A stretch of 64,000 nt of DNA from NCBI RefSeq assembly GCF_040566695.1, contig NZ_JBEXAE010000001.1, positions 496,001 to 560,000 on the forward strand, written 5' to 3'. The notes beneath the pieces are model-generated. The model made no database searches, was not told the DNA's origin, and was given only the letters and a program-made list of their open reading frames with translations. Made by a program: the position numbers and the translations under genes. Below are positions 54,995-64,000 of the stretch, one piece after another (position 1 is the stretch's first letter; each line of letters begins with the position of its first letter). Source of the DNA: Sediminicola arcticus. Its GTDB lineage: Bacteria > Bacteroidota > Bacteroidia > Flavobacteriales > Flavobacteriaceae.

Positions 54995-56506
54995 ATGACC
55001 AAAAGAGTACGTGTGCGCTTTGCACCTAGTCCAACTGGGGCTTTACATATTGGAGGAGTTAGAACGGCCCTTTTCAATTATTTATTTGCGAAGAAACACA
55101 AAGGAGATTTTATACTGCGAATAGAAGATACGGATCAGAATAGATATGTAGAGGGTGCTGAAGCATATATTATAGACGCTCTAAACTGGTGCAACATCCC
55201 ATTTGATGAGGGGCCGGGTAAGGAAGGCAATTACGGCCCATATAGACAAAGTGAAAGAAAGCCTATTTACAAAAAATATGCGGATCAGTTAGTAACTAAT
55301 GGACATGCTTATTATGGGTTTGATACAACTGAAGAGTTGGATGCCCATAGAAAAGACCATGAGGAAAAAGGCAAGACCTTTATATACAATTGGCATAATA
55401 GGGAAAAATTAATTAATTCGCTTTCCCTTTCCAAAAAGGATGTTGAGAGTAAATTAAACTCAGGAAAGGATTATGTTATCCGTTTTAAATCGCCCCAAGA
55501 TCAAAAGTTGTCTCTGGAGGACATCATCAGGGGAACAATAGAAATAGACACCAATGTATTAGATGATAAGGTGTTATTTAAAAGTGATGGCATGCCCACG
55601 TATCATTTGGCAAATATTGTAGATGACCACCTCATGGAAATTTCACACGTGATCCGCGGTGAAGAATGGCTACCATCCTTAGCCCTTCATCAACAGTTAT
55701 ATGACGCCTTTGGATGGGATGCACCTGAATTTGCCCATTTACCGTTAATTATGAAGCCTGTTGGGAAAGGGAAGTTGAGTAAGCGAGACGGTGAAAAATT
55801 AGGATTTCCAGTATTTCCATTAGCATGGAACCAATCAAAGGGGTATAAAGAGGAAGGATATTTTCCGGAAGCTGTGATAAACTTTTTGGCGCTTTTGGGC
55901 TGGAATCCAGGAACAGAACAGGAGATCTTTAGTTTAAATGAACTAACAGAGGTTTTTACCTTGGAAAGAGTTCATAAGTCGGGAGCAAGATTTGATCCTG
56001 AAAAGACCAAATGGTATAACCACCACTACCTACAGGGAAAAAGTGCGGAAGAACTAGCGGTATTATTTAGAGATATTTTAAAAAAGGAACGCCCTAATAT
56101 TCTACATTCTAATGATTTAAAAAATATTACTGAAATAATTACTTTAATAAAAGAAAGGGCCACTTTTGTAAAGGAATTTTGGGAACTAGGGGATTATTTT
56201 TTTGTAGCTCCTACCATATACGAGCAAAAGGTAGTGAAAAAACAATGGAAGAATGACACGCCGGAAATATTAAATTTACTAGTAAGCGTATTGGTTGGGA
56301 TTGACGATTTTTCTTCAGAAAATGTAGAGAACATTGTTAAGGAATGGATCGATGTTGAGGGGCTTTCTTTTGGAAAGGTAATGCCCCCGTTGCGTTTAGT
56401 TTTAGTTGGAGATATGAAAGGGCCACACGTTTTCGATATTCTCGGGCTCATTGGTAAAGAAGAGGCAATTGGTCGTATTAAAAATGCCATTGTAAGCCTT
56501 ACATGA
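54995..56506 (+). CDS. gltX: glutamyl-tRNA synthetase
   Basis: A 503-residue class I glutamate-tRNA ligase. The HIGH motif is HIGG at residues 18-21 in PSPTGALHIGGVRTALFN, and the KMSKS motif is KLSKR at 260-264. ILRIEDTDQNRYVEGAE and the GEEWLPSLALHQQLYDAFGW segment are present. The anticodon-binding helical domain follows from about residue 330. A glnS gene is also present at 59 kb, so GltX may act as a discriminating enzyme; the absence of the GatCAB amidotransferase cannot be judged from this window. Confidence 0.96.
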   Translation: MTKRVRVRFAPSPTGALHIGGVRTALFNYLFAKKHKGDFILRIEDTDQNRYVEGAEAYIIDALNWCNIPFDEGPGKEGNYGPYRQSERKPIYKKYADQLVTNGHAYYGFDTTEELDAHRKDHEEKGKTFIYNWHNREKLINSLSLSKKDVESKLNSGKDYVIRFKSPQDQKLSLEDIIRGTIEIDTNVLDDKVLFKSDGMPTYHLANIVDDHLMEISHVIRGEEWLPSLALHQQLYDAFGWDAPEFAHLPLIMKPVGKGKLSKRDGEKLGFPVFPLAWNQSKGYKEEGYFPEAVINFLALLGWNPGTEQEIFSLNELTEVFTLERVHKSGARFDPEKTKWYNHHYLQGKSAEELAVLFRDILKKERPNILHSNDLKNITEIITLIKERATFVKEFWELGDYFFVAPTIYEQKVVKKQWKNDTPEILNLLVSVLVGIDDFSSENVENIVKEWIDVEGLSFGKVMPPLRLVLVGDMKGPHVFDILGLIGKEEAIGRIKNAIVSLT

Positions 56507-56688
56507 TACTTTAATGAACCTGATGTAGCAAAACTCTTTTTTAACTGATTTTTTGGCGCTATAAGTTGTCCTAAAAGTAAATGGCTCATACTTAATATCT
56601 CAGCATTATTTATAACAATTGCAATTTTTTACGACAGATACTGAGATGTGTTTTGTAAATTCATATAATTAATTTAAATCTTATAGTC

Positions 56689-57633
56689 ATGGGTAGTTAT
56701 GTATTGATTCCAATCTTATTAATTGGTCTGGTGATTCTTTTTTCATCCTTTTTTACAGTAAAGCAACAAACGGCAATAATCATAGAACGTTTTGGCAAAT
56801 TCCAGAGCATTAGAACGTCTGGTCTACAAATGAAATTGCCATTAATAGATCGAATTGCGGCAAGAATGGGTCTTAAAATTCAACAATTGGATGTGATTGT
56901 AGAGACCAAGACACTAGATGATGTTTTCGTTAAATTAAAGATATCTGTTCAGTATGTGGTCCTTAAAGAAAAAGTTTACGAGGCTTTCTATCAGCTAGAA
57001 TATCCACATGATCAGATTACTTCCTATGTTTTTGACGTTGTGCGTGCAGAAGTACCAAAAATGAAATTGGATGACGTGTTTGTAAAGAAGGATGACATTG
57101 CTATAGCAGTTAAAACAGAGTTACAGGATGCCATGTTAGACTATGGATACGATATTATTAAAACTCTTGTTACAGATATAGACCCAGATGCTCAGGTAAA
57201 AGAAGCAATGAACAGGATCAACGCTTCTGAAAGGGAAAAGATTGCAGCGCAATTTGAAGGGGATGCTGCGCGTATCCTTATAGTAGAAAAGGCGAAGGCC
57301 GAGGCGGAAAGCAAAAGATTGCAGGGGCAGGGTATTGCAGACCAGAGGCGTGAAATTGCTCGAGGTTTAGAAGAGTCTGTAGAAGTGTTAAATAAGGTGG
57401 GCATTAACTCCCAAGAGGCCTCGGCCTTAATTGTGGTTACACAACACTACGACACCTTGCAGTCTATAGGTGAAGCTACAAACAGCAACTTAATTTTATT
57501 GCCTAATTCACCACAGGCTGGAAGTGATATGCTGAACAATATGGTGGCTTCTTTTACGGCAAGCAATATGATAGGAGAATCTATGAAAAACAAGATAGTA
57601 GCTCCCAAGGAAACTAAGAAGACCAGAAAATAG
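56689..57633 (+). CDS. SPFH-domain (stomatin-like) membrane protein
   Basis: A 314-residue protein with an N-terminal membrane anchor (YVLIPILLIGLVILFSSFF) and an SPFH/band 7 domain at about residues 25-190 (RFGKFQSIRTSGLQMKLPLI; DRIAARMGLKIQQLDVIVET). A coiled coil follows (FEGDAARILIVEKAKAEAES), then a helical end. It resembles QmcA-type stomatins, which form oligomers at the inner membrane and often protect proteases. The C-terminal GESMKNKIVAPKETKKTRK is unremarkable. A terminator follows. Confidence 0.88.
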   Translation: MGSYVLIPILLIGLVILFSSFFTVKQQTAIIIERFGKFQSIRTSGLQMKLPLIDRIAARMGLKIQQLDVIVETKTLDDVFVKLKISVQYVVLKEKVYEAFYQLEYPHDQITSYVFDVVRAEVPKMKLDDVFVKKDDIAIAVKTELQDAMLDYGYDIIKTLVTDIDPDAQVKEAMNRINASEREKIAAQFEGDAARILIVEKAKAEAESKRLQGQGIADQRREIARGLEESVEVLNKVGINSQEASALIVVTQHYDTLQSIGEATNSNLILLPNSPQAGSDMLNNMVASFTASNMIGESMKNKIVAPKETKKTRK

Positions 57634-57657
57634 TAAGCTGTACAATTGAAATTAAGG

Positions 57658-57694
57658 AACCCATCTTATTTGAAAAGGGATAAGATGGGTTTTT
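57658..57694 (+). terminator. intrinsic terminator after the SPFH gene
   Basis: AACCCATCTTA pairs with TAAGATGGGTT across a 12-nt loop and is followed by T residues. It faces the convergent DUF6327 gene. Confidence 0.82.
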
Positions 57695-57717
57695 AGTTGA
57701 GATATTTCTTTTGAAAC

Positions 57718-57933
57718 TTAAGTAAATTTTTTAATTACTTTTTTCAGCACAAAAGAAAGTAAGACTTTTTGAATTACGCCACTAAACTCTCCAAATATAT
57801 GGGAAGGGTAAAATGTTTCCTTTGATTTTTTTAAATTGAATTTCAAAGACTCCCTACTAATATCTCTTTGTAATCGTAAGATTTTTAATCGGTCATCTAT
57901 CTCCTCAAATGAGCTATATTTCTTGGCAATCAT
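57718..57933 (-). CDS. DUF6327-family small protein
   Basis: A 71-residue protein. The opening KKYSSFEEIDDRLKILRLQR, then DISRESLKFNLKKSKETFYP, fits DUF6327, a small Bacteroidota family of unknown function that is usually found next to YtxH and holin-like genes, as here. Its start overlaps the upstream gene's stop by 4 bp, so the three genes form one operon. Confidence 0.75.
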   Translation of the reverse strand: MIAKKYSSFEEIDDRLKILRLQRDISRESLKFNLKKSKETFYPSHIFGEFSGVIQKVLLSFVLKKVIKKFT

Positions 57934-58280
57934 ATCTCTTCAAAATAAAATTCAGAAAATTTTTCCAACAGTGGTTTATTTAACTTGTCTTTCATCAAAT
58001 AAACTAATACGCCTAGCAGTATATAAAACATACCCACGCACAAGAACCCGTAAAAGATATTGTCTAAGGCCTGTCCTATGCCATAAGCGGCTGCGAATGA
58101 CAGAATAAAAAGGGCCAATAGGGCAATAGATCCCAATAACAACATTTTAATGAGAGAGGTAACCACTTTCATTAAAACCTTGAAGGTTTTAAGTTGATAA
58201 TATTCCTTACTGTGCTCTACAAAGGCTCTTGCATTTGCGTCTGCTTCGGAAAGATTTTCTTTTAATTCTTCAAAAGCCAT
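57930..58280 (-). CDS. holin-like membrane protein (Phage_holin_3_6 type)
   Basis: A 116-residue protein with two transmembrane helices at about residues 40-72 (MLLLGSIALLALFILSFAAA) and 80-100 (IFYGFLCVGMFYILLGVLVY), preceded by a charged helix. This is the layout of Phage_holin_3_6 family proteins. It belongs to a stress/envelope trio found throughout Bacteroidota, not to a prophage: no phage genes surround it. The role is unknown. Confidence 0.72.
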   Translation of the reverse strand: MAFEELKENLSEADANARAFVEHSKEYYQLKTFKVLMKVVTSLIKMLLLGSIALLALFILSFAAAYGIGQALDNIFYGFLCVGMFYILLGVLVYLMKDKLNKPLLEKFSEFYFEEI

Positions 58281-58286
58281 AAGCGT

Positions 58287-58616
58287 TTATTTCTGCAGTT
58301 GGGCATTTTTTTGCCTTAACTCTTCCAATTTCTTCTCTAAAGTTACAATAATATCATCTGCCTTATAACTCATGCTAGAAATCGTTTGTTCTAACTTTTT
58401 TTCAAAATCTACTTTTTTGGCATCTGCAGTTTTAGTAAGTTCATCTGTTAGGTGAGAAACGCGTTCGGTTACGTCTTTTGTGGTATCCATCGCTTTTTTC
58501 TTTATTTTTTTTCTGGTCTTAGTTCCTTTATCTGGAGCGTATAGTATTCCTACAGCAACACCTATTGCGGCACCTGTTAATAGAGCTAAGAATGTATTTC
58601 CTGTATTGTCTGACAT
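58287..58616 (-). CDS. YtxH-domain protein
   Basis: A 109-residue protein. One helix near residues 7-25 (TFLALLTGAAIGVAVGILYA) is followed by PDKGTKTRKKIKKK and a coiled-coil tail (LEKKLEELRQKNAQLQK), which is the YtxH pattern of general-stress proteins. The reading frame is open to 58667; ATG 58616 (MSDNTGNTF) is preferred because the extra 17 residues are unlike the family. It is the first gene of the YtxH/holin-like/DUF6327 operon. Confidence 0.8.
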   Translation of the reverse strand: MSDNTGNTFLALLTGAAIGVAVGILYAPDKGTKTRKKIKKKAMDTTKDVTERVSHLTDELTKTADAKKVDFEKKLEQTISSMSYKADDIIVTLEKKLEELRQKNAQLQK

Positions 58617-58892
58617 GTGTTTAAATTTAAAGATTAATATTCTATTTAGCTTAAAAGATACCATCAAATCTCTAAACTCACTGTTAAGAATCGGTTAAAT
58701 CAAAATTAATCGAGAAAAGACAAGGGGAGTAAAATGTTTTTGAAATTGCCTTTCAATCCTAAAGTGAAGAGGCAAGCGTGGATAAATTGATTTCATCCAT
58801 AAAATTTTTGACTGTATTCTCAATATGGTCATTCTAGGACTATGTAATGAGGTATTAAACAGAGGGACACAATCGCCCAGTAATAAATTAAA
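58617..58892. other. intergenic region upstream of the YtxH operon
   Basis: About 275 bp without a supported gene. It should contain the promoter of the YtxH operon; an 82-codon minus-strand frame (58695-58943) has no protein-like pattern. Confidence 0.5.
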
Positions 58893-58911
58893 AAGCCCCT
58901 GAGAGGGGCTT
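58893..58911 (-). terminator. glnS terminator
   Basis: AAGCCCCT pairs with AGGGGCTT across a 3-nt loop; on the minus strand a T-rich run follows. It ends glnS. Confidence 0.82.
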
Positions 58912-58975
58912 AAAATTAATTCTTTTTGATAAAAAATAACCATTGGTATGTTTCTACGGATAGGAAATGGCTATA

Positions 58976-60661
58976 TTATTCTTTTTCTTGAATTTTACCC
59001 CACGTATCCCTTAAACCAACTGTGCGGTTGAATACTAGCCTTTCAGGAGTGGCATCTTTTTCAATATTGAAATAACCCAAACGTTGGAATTGGAAAATAT
59101 CACCGATTTGTGCCTCTTTTAAACTTGGTTCCACATAGCCAGTTATAATCTCTAGTGAATTTGGATTTACAAAATCCATAAAATCCTTTTCTTTATAGGC
59201 GTCAGGTGTGGCATCTGTAAAAAGACGATCGTATAATCTGATTTCTGCCGGTAGAGCATGGGCTGCTGAAACCCAATGTAATGTTCCTTTTACCTTTCTA
59301 AGACTTTCTTCTGTACCGCTTCCACTTTTGCTTTTTGGATCGTAAGTACATTGTATTTCTGTAATAGTACCAGCTGCATCCTTGGTACAACGCTCCGCTT
59401 TTATGATATAGCCATTTTTGAGTCGGACTTCGCCTCCTAATTTTAGCCTAAAAAACTTCCGATTTGCCTCTTCCTTAAAATCATCTTGTTCAATATAAAG
59501 TTCTTTCGAAAATGGTACTGTTCGGTATCCAGCTGAATCGTCTTCTGGATTGTTTTCCGCTTCAAGCCATTCTACCTCTCCTTCAGGATAATTGGTAATG
59601 ATTAATTTGACTGGATCTAAAACAGCCATTACGCGGGGTGCTATTTTATTGAGGTGCTCCCTAACACAAAATTCTAACAAGGAAACATCTACCACATTTT
59701 CCCTTTTTGCAATCCCTATGGTATCCACAAAGTTTCGAATGGATTCCGGGGTATATCCCCTTCTTCTTAATCCAGAAATGGTAGGCATTCTAGGATCGTC
59801 CCACCCTGTTACCACATTTTGCTCTACCAATTGTAATAACTTGCGTTTACTAACAATGGTGTGACTCAGGTTTCTTCTTGCAAATTCCCTTTGTTTTGGG
59901 CGGACGTTATTGGGTTCAACGACTTGATTTAAGAACCAATCGTAAAGTTCTCTGTGCATTGCAAATTCCAACGTACACAAGGAATGGGAAACGTTCTCTA
60001 TGTAATCACTTTCTCCATGCGTCCAATCATACATTGGATAAATACACCAATCGGTATTGGTACGATGATGAGCCTTATGAAGTATTCTATATAGAATGGG
60101 ATCCCTCATCAACATATTAGAGGACGACATATCTATTTTAGCTCGCAAAACGTGTTGACCTTCTTTAAAATCACCATCTTTCATGGCTTTAAAAAGGTTT
60201 AGATTCTCGTCTATGGACCTTTCCCTAAACGGGCTATTCGTTCCAGGTTCTGTAGGGGTGCCTTTTTGTTTGGCGACATCCTCAGACGACTGGCTATCCA
60301 CATAGGCTTTATTTTCTTTTATGAGCTTTATGGCCCAATCGTACAATTGCTGAAAGTAATCTGACGCATAACATTCGGTATCCCATTCAAAACCAAGCCA
60401 TTCTACATCTTTTTTTATGGCGTCTACATACTCCTGTTCTTCCTTGGCAGGATTAGTATCATCGAACCTTAGGTTTACGGGTGCATCATAACGCAATCCT
60501 AGTCCAAAATTTAAACAAATGGAGCTGGCGTGCCCAATGTGTAGGTACCCATTGGGTTCTGGTGGAAATCGAAATCGAAGTTTTTCTTTGGAGAAGCCAT
60601 TGGCTAAATCCTCATCAATAATGTGCTCTATAAAATTAAGAGACCTAGATGTTTCGCTCAT
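58976..60661 (-). CDS. glnS: glutaminyl-tRNA synthetase
   Basis: A 561-residue class I glutamine-tRNA ligase. The HIGH motif HIGHASSICLNFGL starts at residue 41 after RFPPEPNGYL, and the KMSKS loop is IVSKRKLLQLVE. DDTNPAKEEQEYVDAI, IYPMYDWTHGESDYIENVSH and the anticodon-binding beta barrels follow (RFFRLKLGGEVRLKNGY-like segment and VKGTLHWVSAAHALPAEI). It is present with gltX at 55 kb, so glutamine is charged directly in this organism. It stands alone with its own terminator. Confidence 0.96.
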   Translation of the reverse strand: MSETSRSLNFIEHIIDEDLANGFSKEKLRFRFPPEPNGYLHIGHASSICLNFGLGLRYDAPVNLRFDDTNPAKEEQEYVDAIKKDVEWLGFEWDTECYASDYFQQLYDWAIKLIKENKAYVDSQSSEDVAKQKGTPTEPGTNSPFRERSIDENLNLFKAMKDGDFKEGQHVLRAKIDMSSSNMLMRDPILYRILHKAHHRTNTDWCIYPMYDWTHGESDYIENVSHSLCTLEFAMHRELYDWFLNQVVEPNNVRPKQREFARRNLSHTIVSKRKLLQLVEQNVVTGWDDPRMPTISGLRRRGYTPESIRNFVDTIGIAKRENVVDVSLLEFCVREHLNKIAPRVMAVLDPVKLIITNYPEGEVEWLEAENNPEDDSAGYRTVPFSKELYIEQDDFKEEANRKFFRLKLGGEVRLKNGYIIKAERCTKDAAGTITEIQCTYDPKSKSGSGTEESLRKVKGTLHWVSAAHALPAEIRLYDRLFTDATPDAYKEKDFMDFVNPNSLEIITGYVEPSLKEAQIGDIFQFQRLGYFNIEKDATPERLVFNRTVGLRDTWGKIQEKE

Positions 60662-60922
60662 GTATTTGTATTAAGAGCACAAATGTAGCAAAAATGCGGT
60701 GATCACATGGAAGAAAAACAGATGACCCTGTAATAAAAGGGTTTCACAACAGAATTAATCCCTAAGACAACATTAAGTTTTCAGGGCTATAATTAAATAC
60801 AATATTTGTTGTTATATACCATAGAGCTATAAGGTTATCAAGGTTTTATTAACAATCTAAAGTCTTTTATATACCAATTATGTAAAAGATTTTCCTAGTA
60901 GTTCTATGAATAAACCCAGATT

Positions 60923-63181
60923 ATGAGATCAAAAAAAAATATTAGGCCATACATTATTCTAATTGCCTTTTTATTATTGGGATGGTCACATGCCATAGCA
61001 CAAACCCTAAATAAACCGATTCCTGCGGACAACCCAAATATAGCGGGTAATAGTCCTTGGACCGCTGTTTGTGCCTCTTCAGATTTTAATGAATACTTTG
61101 TAAAGTTTACTTGGAACACGCCACTAGTTAATAGCAACAACTCTTTTATATTAGAATTATCCGATGCGAATGGAAGTTTCACTACTCCTACCCAACTGGC
61201 ATCCGACAATACAAAGAACACCACATTTAATTTTGATTTTAGATTTGAATTACCCAATACTGCAAGGGGTGATGGTTATAAATTAAGAGTAGTAAGTACA
61301 AGCCCGGCAAAAACAAGTCCGGCTTCAGACGCTTTTTCAATGTATTATATAGATTTTAAATCTTCTTTATTGATTAGTCCAAACGGAAACGGGAATATCC
61401 CTTCGGGAGGCACCATAGAACTTTGCGACGGTAATAGCGCAACCTTAGCCGTACACAATGTAACAAATCCACAGACTTATCGGTATAATTGGTATAGGAG
61501 TGGAACACCTCTTGCAGAGAAAAGTCATACTATAACAATAACTCAGGCCGGTATTTATATGGTTGAAGTGGATTATGGTTCTTTATGTTCTGGTTCTGCC
61601 AATACCTTATCTAATGATATTGAAATTACCACAGGGGCAAGTTTAGGAATTGCGCTAAATACCCCTTCTAAAACAGCATTGTGTAGTGGCGAAACTGAAA
61701 CTTTAGAAGCAAATATAATGGGTCAAGGGCTGTCCTATACTTGGTTTAAAAATGGAACAGCCGTTACAGGGCCTACTGTTGACGCACATACCTACGCCGT
61801 TGATGCCTCAATTCCCGGTTTTGAAGGCGAATATGCGGTAGAGATAGATGGAGATGGCACTTGTTTGGAGCGTTCTTCAGGGGTAACTATTACAAATGCA
61901 GGCGATTTTACTGTAACCAGAAATAATGACCCTAATATTGTTTTATTGCCGAGTCAAACTAAAACACTTTCTGTGACCACCTCTGCTTCTTCCCCTGTTT
62001 ACCAATGGTATAAGGATGGAGTTATTTTAGCGGGTCAAATAAGCAATACATTAAATGTCAATCAACCTGGAGGGTATTTTGCAAGGGTTTCACAAAGTGG
62101 TGGTGCGTGTGCCGCTACTGCCATTGATTCTGAAATTACAACTGTTGTAATTCCGGCCTCTTTTGAAATTACCATAGCCTATACCGCTGAATATGAAGAT
62201 TGTAAGAACAATAGTATAGTTTTGGGCGTAGCAACTATAAATGCGCTAGATACTCAAGGAGTTAAAACCGACGTCACTTCTGAACTTATCGGAAACTTTA
62301 CATATCAATGGAAAAAAGATGGTATAGGAGTCAACGGCGCCACTGCTAGTTCAATTAGCTTAACGGATATTTCTGAAAATGGTATTTATGAATTAGATGC
62401 TGTTGTAGAAACGTATAGTCCTACTTCTAACACCTTAAGTGTTTTGCTTTTGGTAAATGAAACTTTAGCGATTACCGCTAGTAGTTTGGTAAGTTGTAAT
62501 GATGCTGAATTTATCACTATTAGCACAACAACAGATCTATCCTCAACCACCTTTGATTGGATCAAGGATGGGGTAGATTTAAATAGTTTAACCGAAACGT
62601 TGAATGTTTCAGAAACGGGAAAATACCAATTGGTTGTGTATAGAAACGGTTGTCCTTTGCCTTCTAATGAGATAACTATTTCACCATTGGATGATTCGTT
62701 GATTACGTTAGATTCGCCTAATACGGTTGTGTTCCCAACTGGAGGATCTAAAACAGTTACGGCAAGTGGTGGAACAGCCTACCAATGGGTGGATATAAAC
62801 AACGTTTTATTGAGTGATTCGGCATCTGTGACCTTTACCGAAGAGGGCAGTTATTTATTGATTGCCAATATAGAGAACTGTGAAATAACTAAGCAAATTA
62901 CGGTGGTATTACAAGATATATTCAAGGTGCCCAATGTAATAACCGTTAATGGCGATGGTATCAATGACCAATGGATCATTCCCAACACTTATTCTAGGAA
63001 TAAGGATATCAATGTATTGATATATAACGCAAAGGGGGAGGTCATATTAAATGTTTTCGATTACCAGAACAACTGGCCAGAATCCACAATTGCCTTTAAG
63101 AAACAGAATATGGTTTTTTATTATAAAATAAAAACCAGTAAAGAGGTTTTAAAACAAGGCACCATAACTATCATACGATAA
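60923..63181 (+). CDS. T9SS type B cargo protein with Ig-like repeats
   Basis: A 752-residue secreted protein. A signal peptide ends near residue 27 (WSHAIAQ). The body is a string of Ig/PKD-like modules of about 85-100 residues, recognisable by YNWYRSGTPL, YTWFKNGTAV, YQWYKDGVIL, YQWKKDGIGV and FDWIKDGVDL. The C-terminus is the gliding-motility-associated type B sorting domain: VPNVITVNGDGINDQWIIPN, NVLIYNAKGEVIL and YYKIKTSKEVLKQGTITI. It is exported by the type IX secretion system and probably attached to the cell surface. The PorP/SprF-type gene follows after 5 bp. Confidence 0.88.
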   Translation: MRSKKNIRPYIILIAFLLLGWSHAIAQTLNKPIPADNPNIAGNSPWTAVCASSDFNEYFVKFTWNTPLVNSNNSFILELSDANGSFTTPTQLASDNTKNTTFNFDFRFELPNTARGDGYKLRVVSTSPAKTSPASDAFSMYYIDFKSSLLISPNGNGNIPSGGTIELCDGNSATLAVHNVTNPQTYRYNWYRSGTPLAEKSHTITITQAGIYMVEVDYGSLCSGSANTLSNDIEITTGASLGIALNTPSKTALCSGETETLEANIMGQGLSYTWFKNGTAVTGPTVDAHTYAVDASIPGFEGEYAVEIDGDGTCLERSSGVTITNAGDFTVTRNNDPNIVLLPSQTKTLSVTTSASSPVYQWYKDGVILAGQISNTLNVNQPGGYFARVSQSGGACAATAIDSEITTVVIPASFEITIAYTAEYEDCKNNSIVLGVATINALDTQGVKTDVTSELIGNFTYQWKKDGIGVNGATASSISLTDISENGIYELDAVVETYSPTSNTLSVLLLVNETLAITASSLVSCNDAEFITISTTTDLSSTTFDWIKDGVDLNSLTETLNVSETGKYQLVVYRNGCPLPSNEITISPLDDSLITLDSPNTVVFPTGGSKTVTASGGTAYQWVDINNVLLSDSASVTFTEEGSYLLIANIENCEITKQITVVLQDIFKVPNVITVNGDGINDQWIIPNTYSRNKDINVLIYNAKGEVILNVFDYQNNWPESTIAFKKQNMVFYYKIKTSKEVLKQGTITIIR

Positions 63182-63186
63182 AGATT

Positions 63187-64000
63187 ATGTTTAAGCAACC
63201 CATTATATATATGCTATTGTTCATTATGGTTCTGACCAAGGTCGGAGCACAGGAGGAGAACCCTTTTGTGGCCTATGATGTCCCAGCACAAAACTTACTG
63301 AAGTTTAATCGGTTTCTGATTAACCCTACTTTTTCTACGGTAAGGGAAGACAAATCCTATGTGAATCTTTTACACAGAAACCAATCAGTATCTTTTAATG
63401 ATAACAATCAAACCTATTTTTTAAGCTATAGTGGACGTATAGATGATAGATCCGGGTTGGGCTTGAGCCTTTACACCCAAAGGGAAGGCATTATTAGCAA
63501 TTATGGAGTTTTGGCGAATTACGCCTATGGGATTAAATTAAGTGATAAAAGTAACTTTACCTTTGGTGCTAACGTATCTTATTACAACAGTGGCTTTGAT
63601 CGAAACAGGTCCAATCCCATAGAAGAAGATCCTTTATTGAATGGTTTTCAAGACAGTTCTCTACTGTCTGTACAACCTGGATTTAATATTTCTTATGGTA
63701 AATTCGATTTTGGTCTGTTTGCGGAAAATCTCTTCGATTATAATATGAAGAGCAGTCAGTCCGTTACTCAGTTCAACGAGAAAACCTTTTCAGGACATTT
63801 ACAATATACCCATCAGTTTAATAACCAAAGCGGGATTATGGAATCTTCGCGTTTGATGCCTATGGCCAGAGTTCGCAAAGTAGGTGAAAATGAGGTTGTA
63901 TTGGGCGGAAGTCTTATTTTAGACCTTCCAAAGCTAGGGTGGGTACAAGCGGGATATGACGATTTCTATGGAGCTGCGGCTGGAATAGGATTTAATTTGA
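63187..64000 (+). CDS. PorP/SprF-family outer-membrane protein, 3' partial
   Basis: An ATG at 63187 opens a frame that runs off the window (271 codons present). A signal peptide ends near residue 19 (TKVGAQ), and the mature part reads as a beta-barrel with PAQNLLKFNRFLINPTFSTV, GLGLSLYTQREGIISNYGV and GFNISYGKFDFGLFAENLFD. This is the PorP/SprF layout; SprF-like partners are often encoded just after a type B cargo, as here. The proteins are thought to hold or export their cargo at the surface. The missing 3' end may include the last strands. Confidence 0.85.
   Translation, partial: MFKQPIIYMLLFIMVLTKVGAQEENPFVAYDVPAQNLLKFNRFLINPTFSTVREDKSYVNLLHRNQSVSFNDNNQTYFLSYSGRIDDRSGLGLSLYTQREGIISNYGVLANYAYGIKLSDKSNFTFGANVSYYNSGFDRNRSNPIEEDPLLNGFQDSSLLSVQPGFNISYGKFDFGLFAENLFDYNMKSSQSVTQFNEKTFSGHLQYTHQFNNQSGIMESSRLMPMARVRKVGENEVVLGGSLILDLPKLGWVQAGYDDFYGAAAGIGFNL

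Noticed and set aside
57930..58280. Holin-like protein as evidence of a prophage
   Set aside because: No integrase, capsid or lysis genes nearby; it is in a conserved non-phage operon.
58695..58943. 82-codon minus-strand frame near the glnS terminator
   Set aside because: It overlaps the glnS terminator and lacks protein-like composition.

Overview
The window is about 64 kb of AT-rich chromosome from a member of the Bacteroidota, almost certainly family Flavobacteriaceae. Supporting features are a type IX secretion (T9SS) type B cargo protein followed by a PorP/SprF-type protein, a CarboxypepD_reg-like outer-membrane barrel protein, DUF4175, Lacal_2735 and DUF6327 family proteins, promoters of the form TAnnTTTG, and no Shine-Dalgarno pattern. 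The genus cannot be fixed from sequence alone; the ion-transport gene set suggests a marine or salt-exposed lifestyle. I see no prophage, insertion sequence or CRISPR array.

Layout. (1) 1-7.8 kb: partial tRNA (CAT anticodon), mce, rbfA with an FtsX-like permease, dusB, an outer-membrane beta-barrel protein, lepA. (2) 7.8-15 kb: ion homeostasis block with a CPA1 antiporter with RCK domain, a tandem Usp protein, a SulP-STAS transporter with an unexplained C-terminal extension, and a CPA2-Usp antiporter. (3) 15-26 kb: MBL hydrolase, subtilase and M1 peptidase in a row; a GCS2-CBS protein; rnpA overlapping an S41 protease; an S9 peptidase. (4) 26-32 kb: nucleoside deaminase, CAT-like acetyltransferase, cold-shock protein, DUF4174, a YkgJ cysteine-cluster protein, and a convergent LytTR regulator / TPR histidine kinase pair whose 3' ends overlap. 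(5) 31.8-35.3 kb: a compact accessory cluster of two SnoaL/NTF2-like lipoproteins, an O-methyltransferase and a secreted protein of unknown function. (6) 35.4-41.9 kb: a minus-strand run of small stress-type genes including a 54-codon Lacal_2735 gene, a GMC oxidoreductase with a small Tat-like partner, a frameshifted pentapeptide-repeat gene, a PqqB-like MBL protein, and a HopJ-family gene broken by one amber codon. (7) 42-64 kb: rpiB and rnr diverge from a 627-bp AT-rich region, followed by a GIN-domain protein, a LysE-type exporter, OmpH, a methyltransferase, the DUF4175-ybeY-mnmG operon, gltX, an SPFH protein, a YtxH/holin-like/DUF6327 trio, glnS, and the T9SS cargo with its partner.

Most notable result. 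Two perfect copies of the 16-bp palindrome TGTTCCACGTGGAACA (a ParB parS centromere site) flank mnmG. One forms the core of a 38-bp perfect palindrome that also looks like the mnmG terminator; the other is read through as the last codons of ybeY. About 6-8 kb to the left, the divergent rpiB/rnr intergenic region carries at least seven 9-mers of the DnaA-box-like form TTRTNNACA or a one-base variant, and strand composition appears to shift there. Together these make 42.9-43.5 kb a credible candidate for the chromosomal replication origin, with an adjoining parS region. This is inference and needs skew and ParB/DnaA data.
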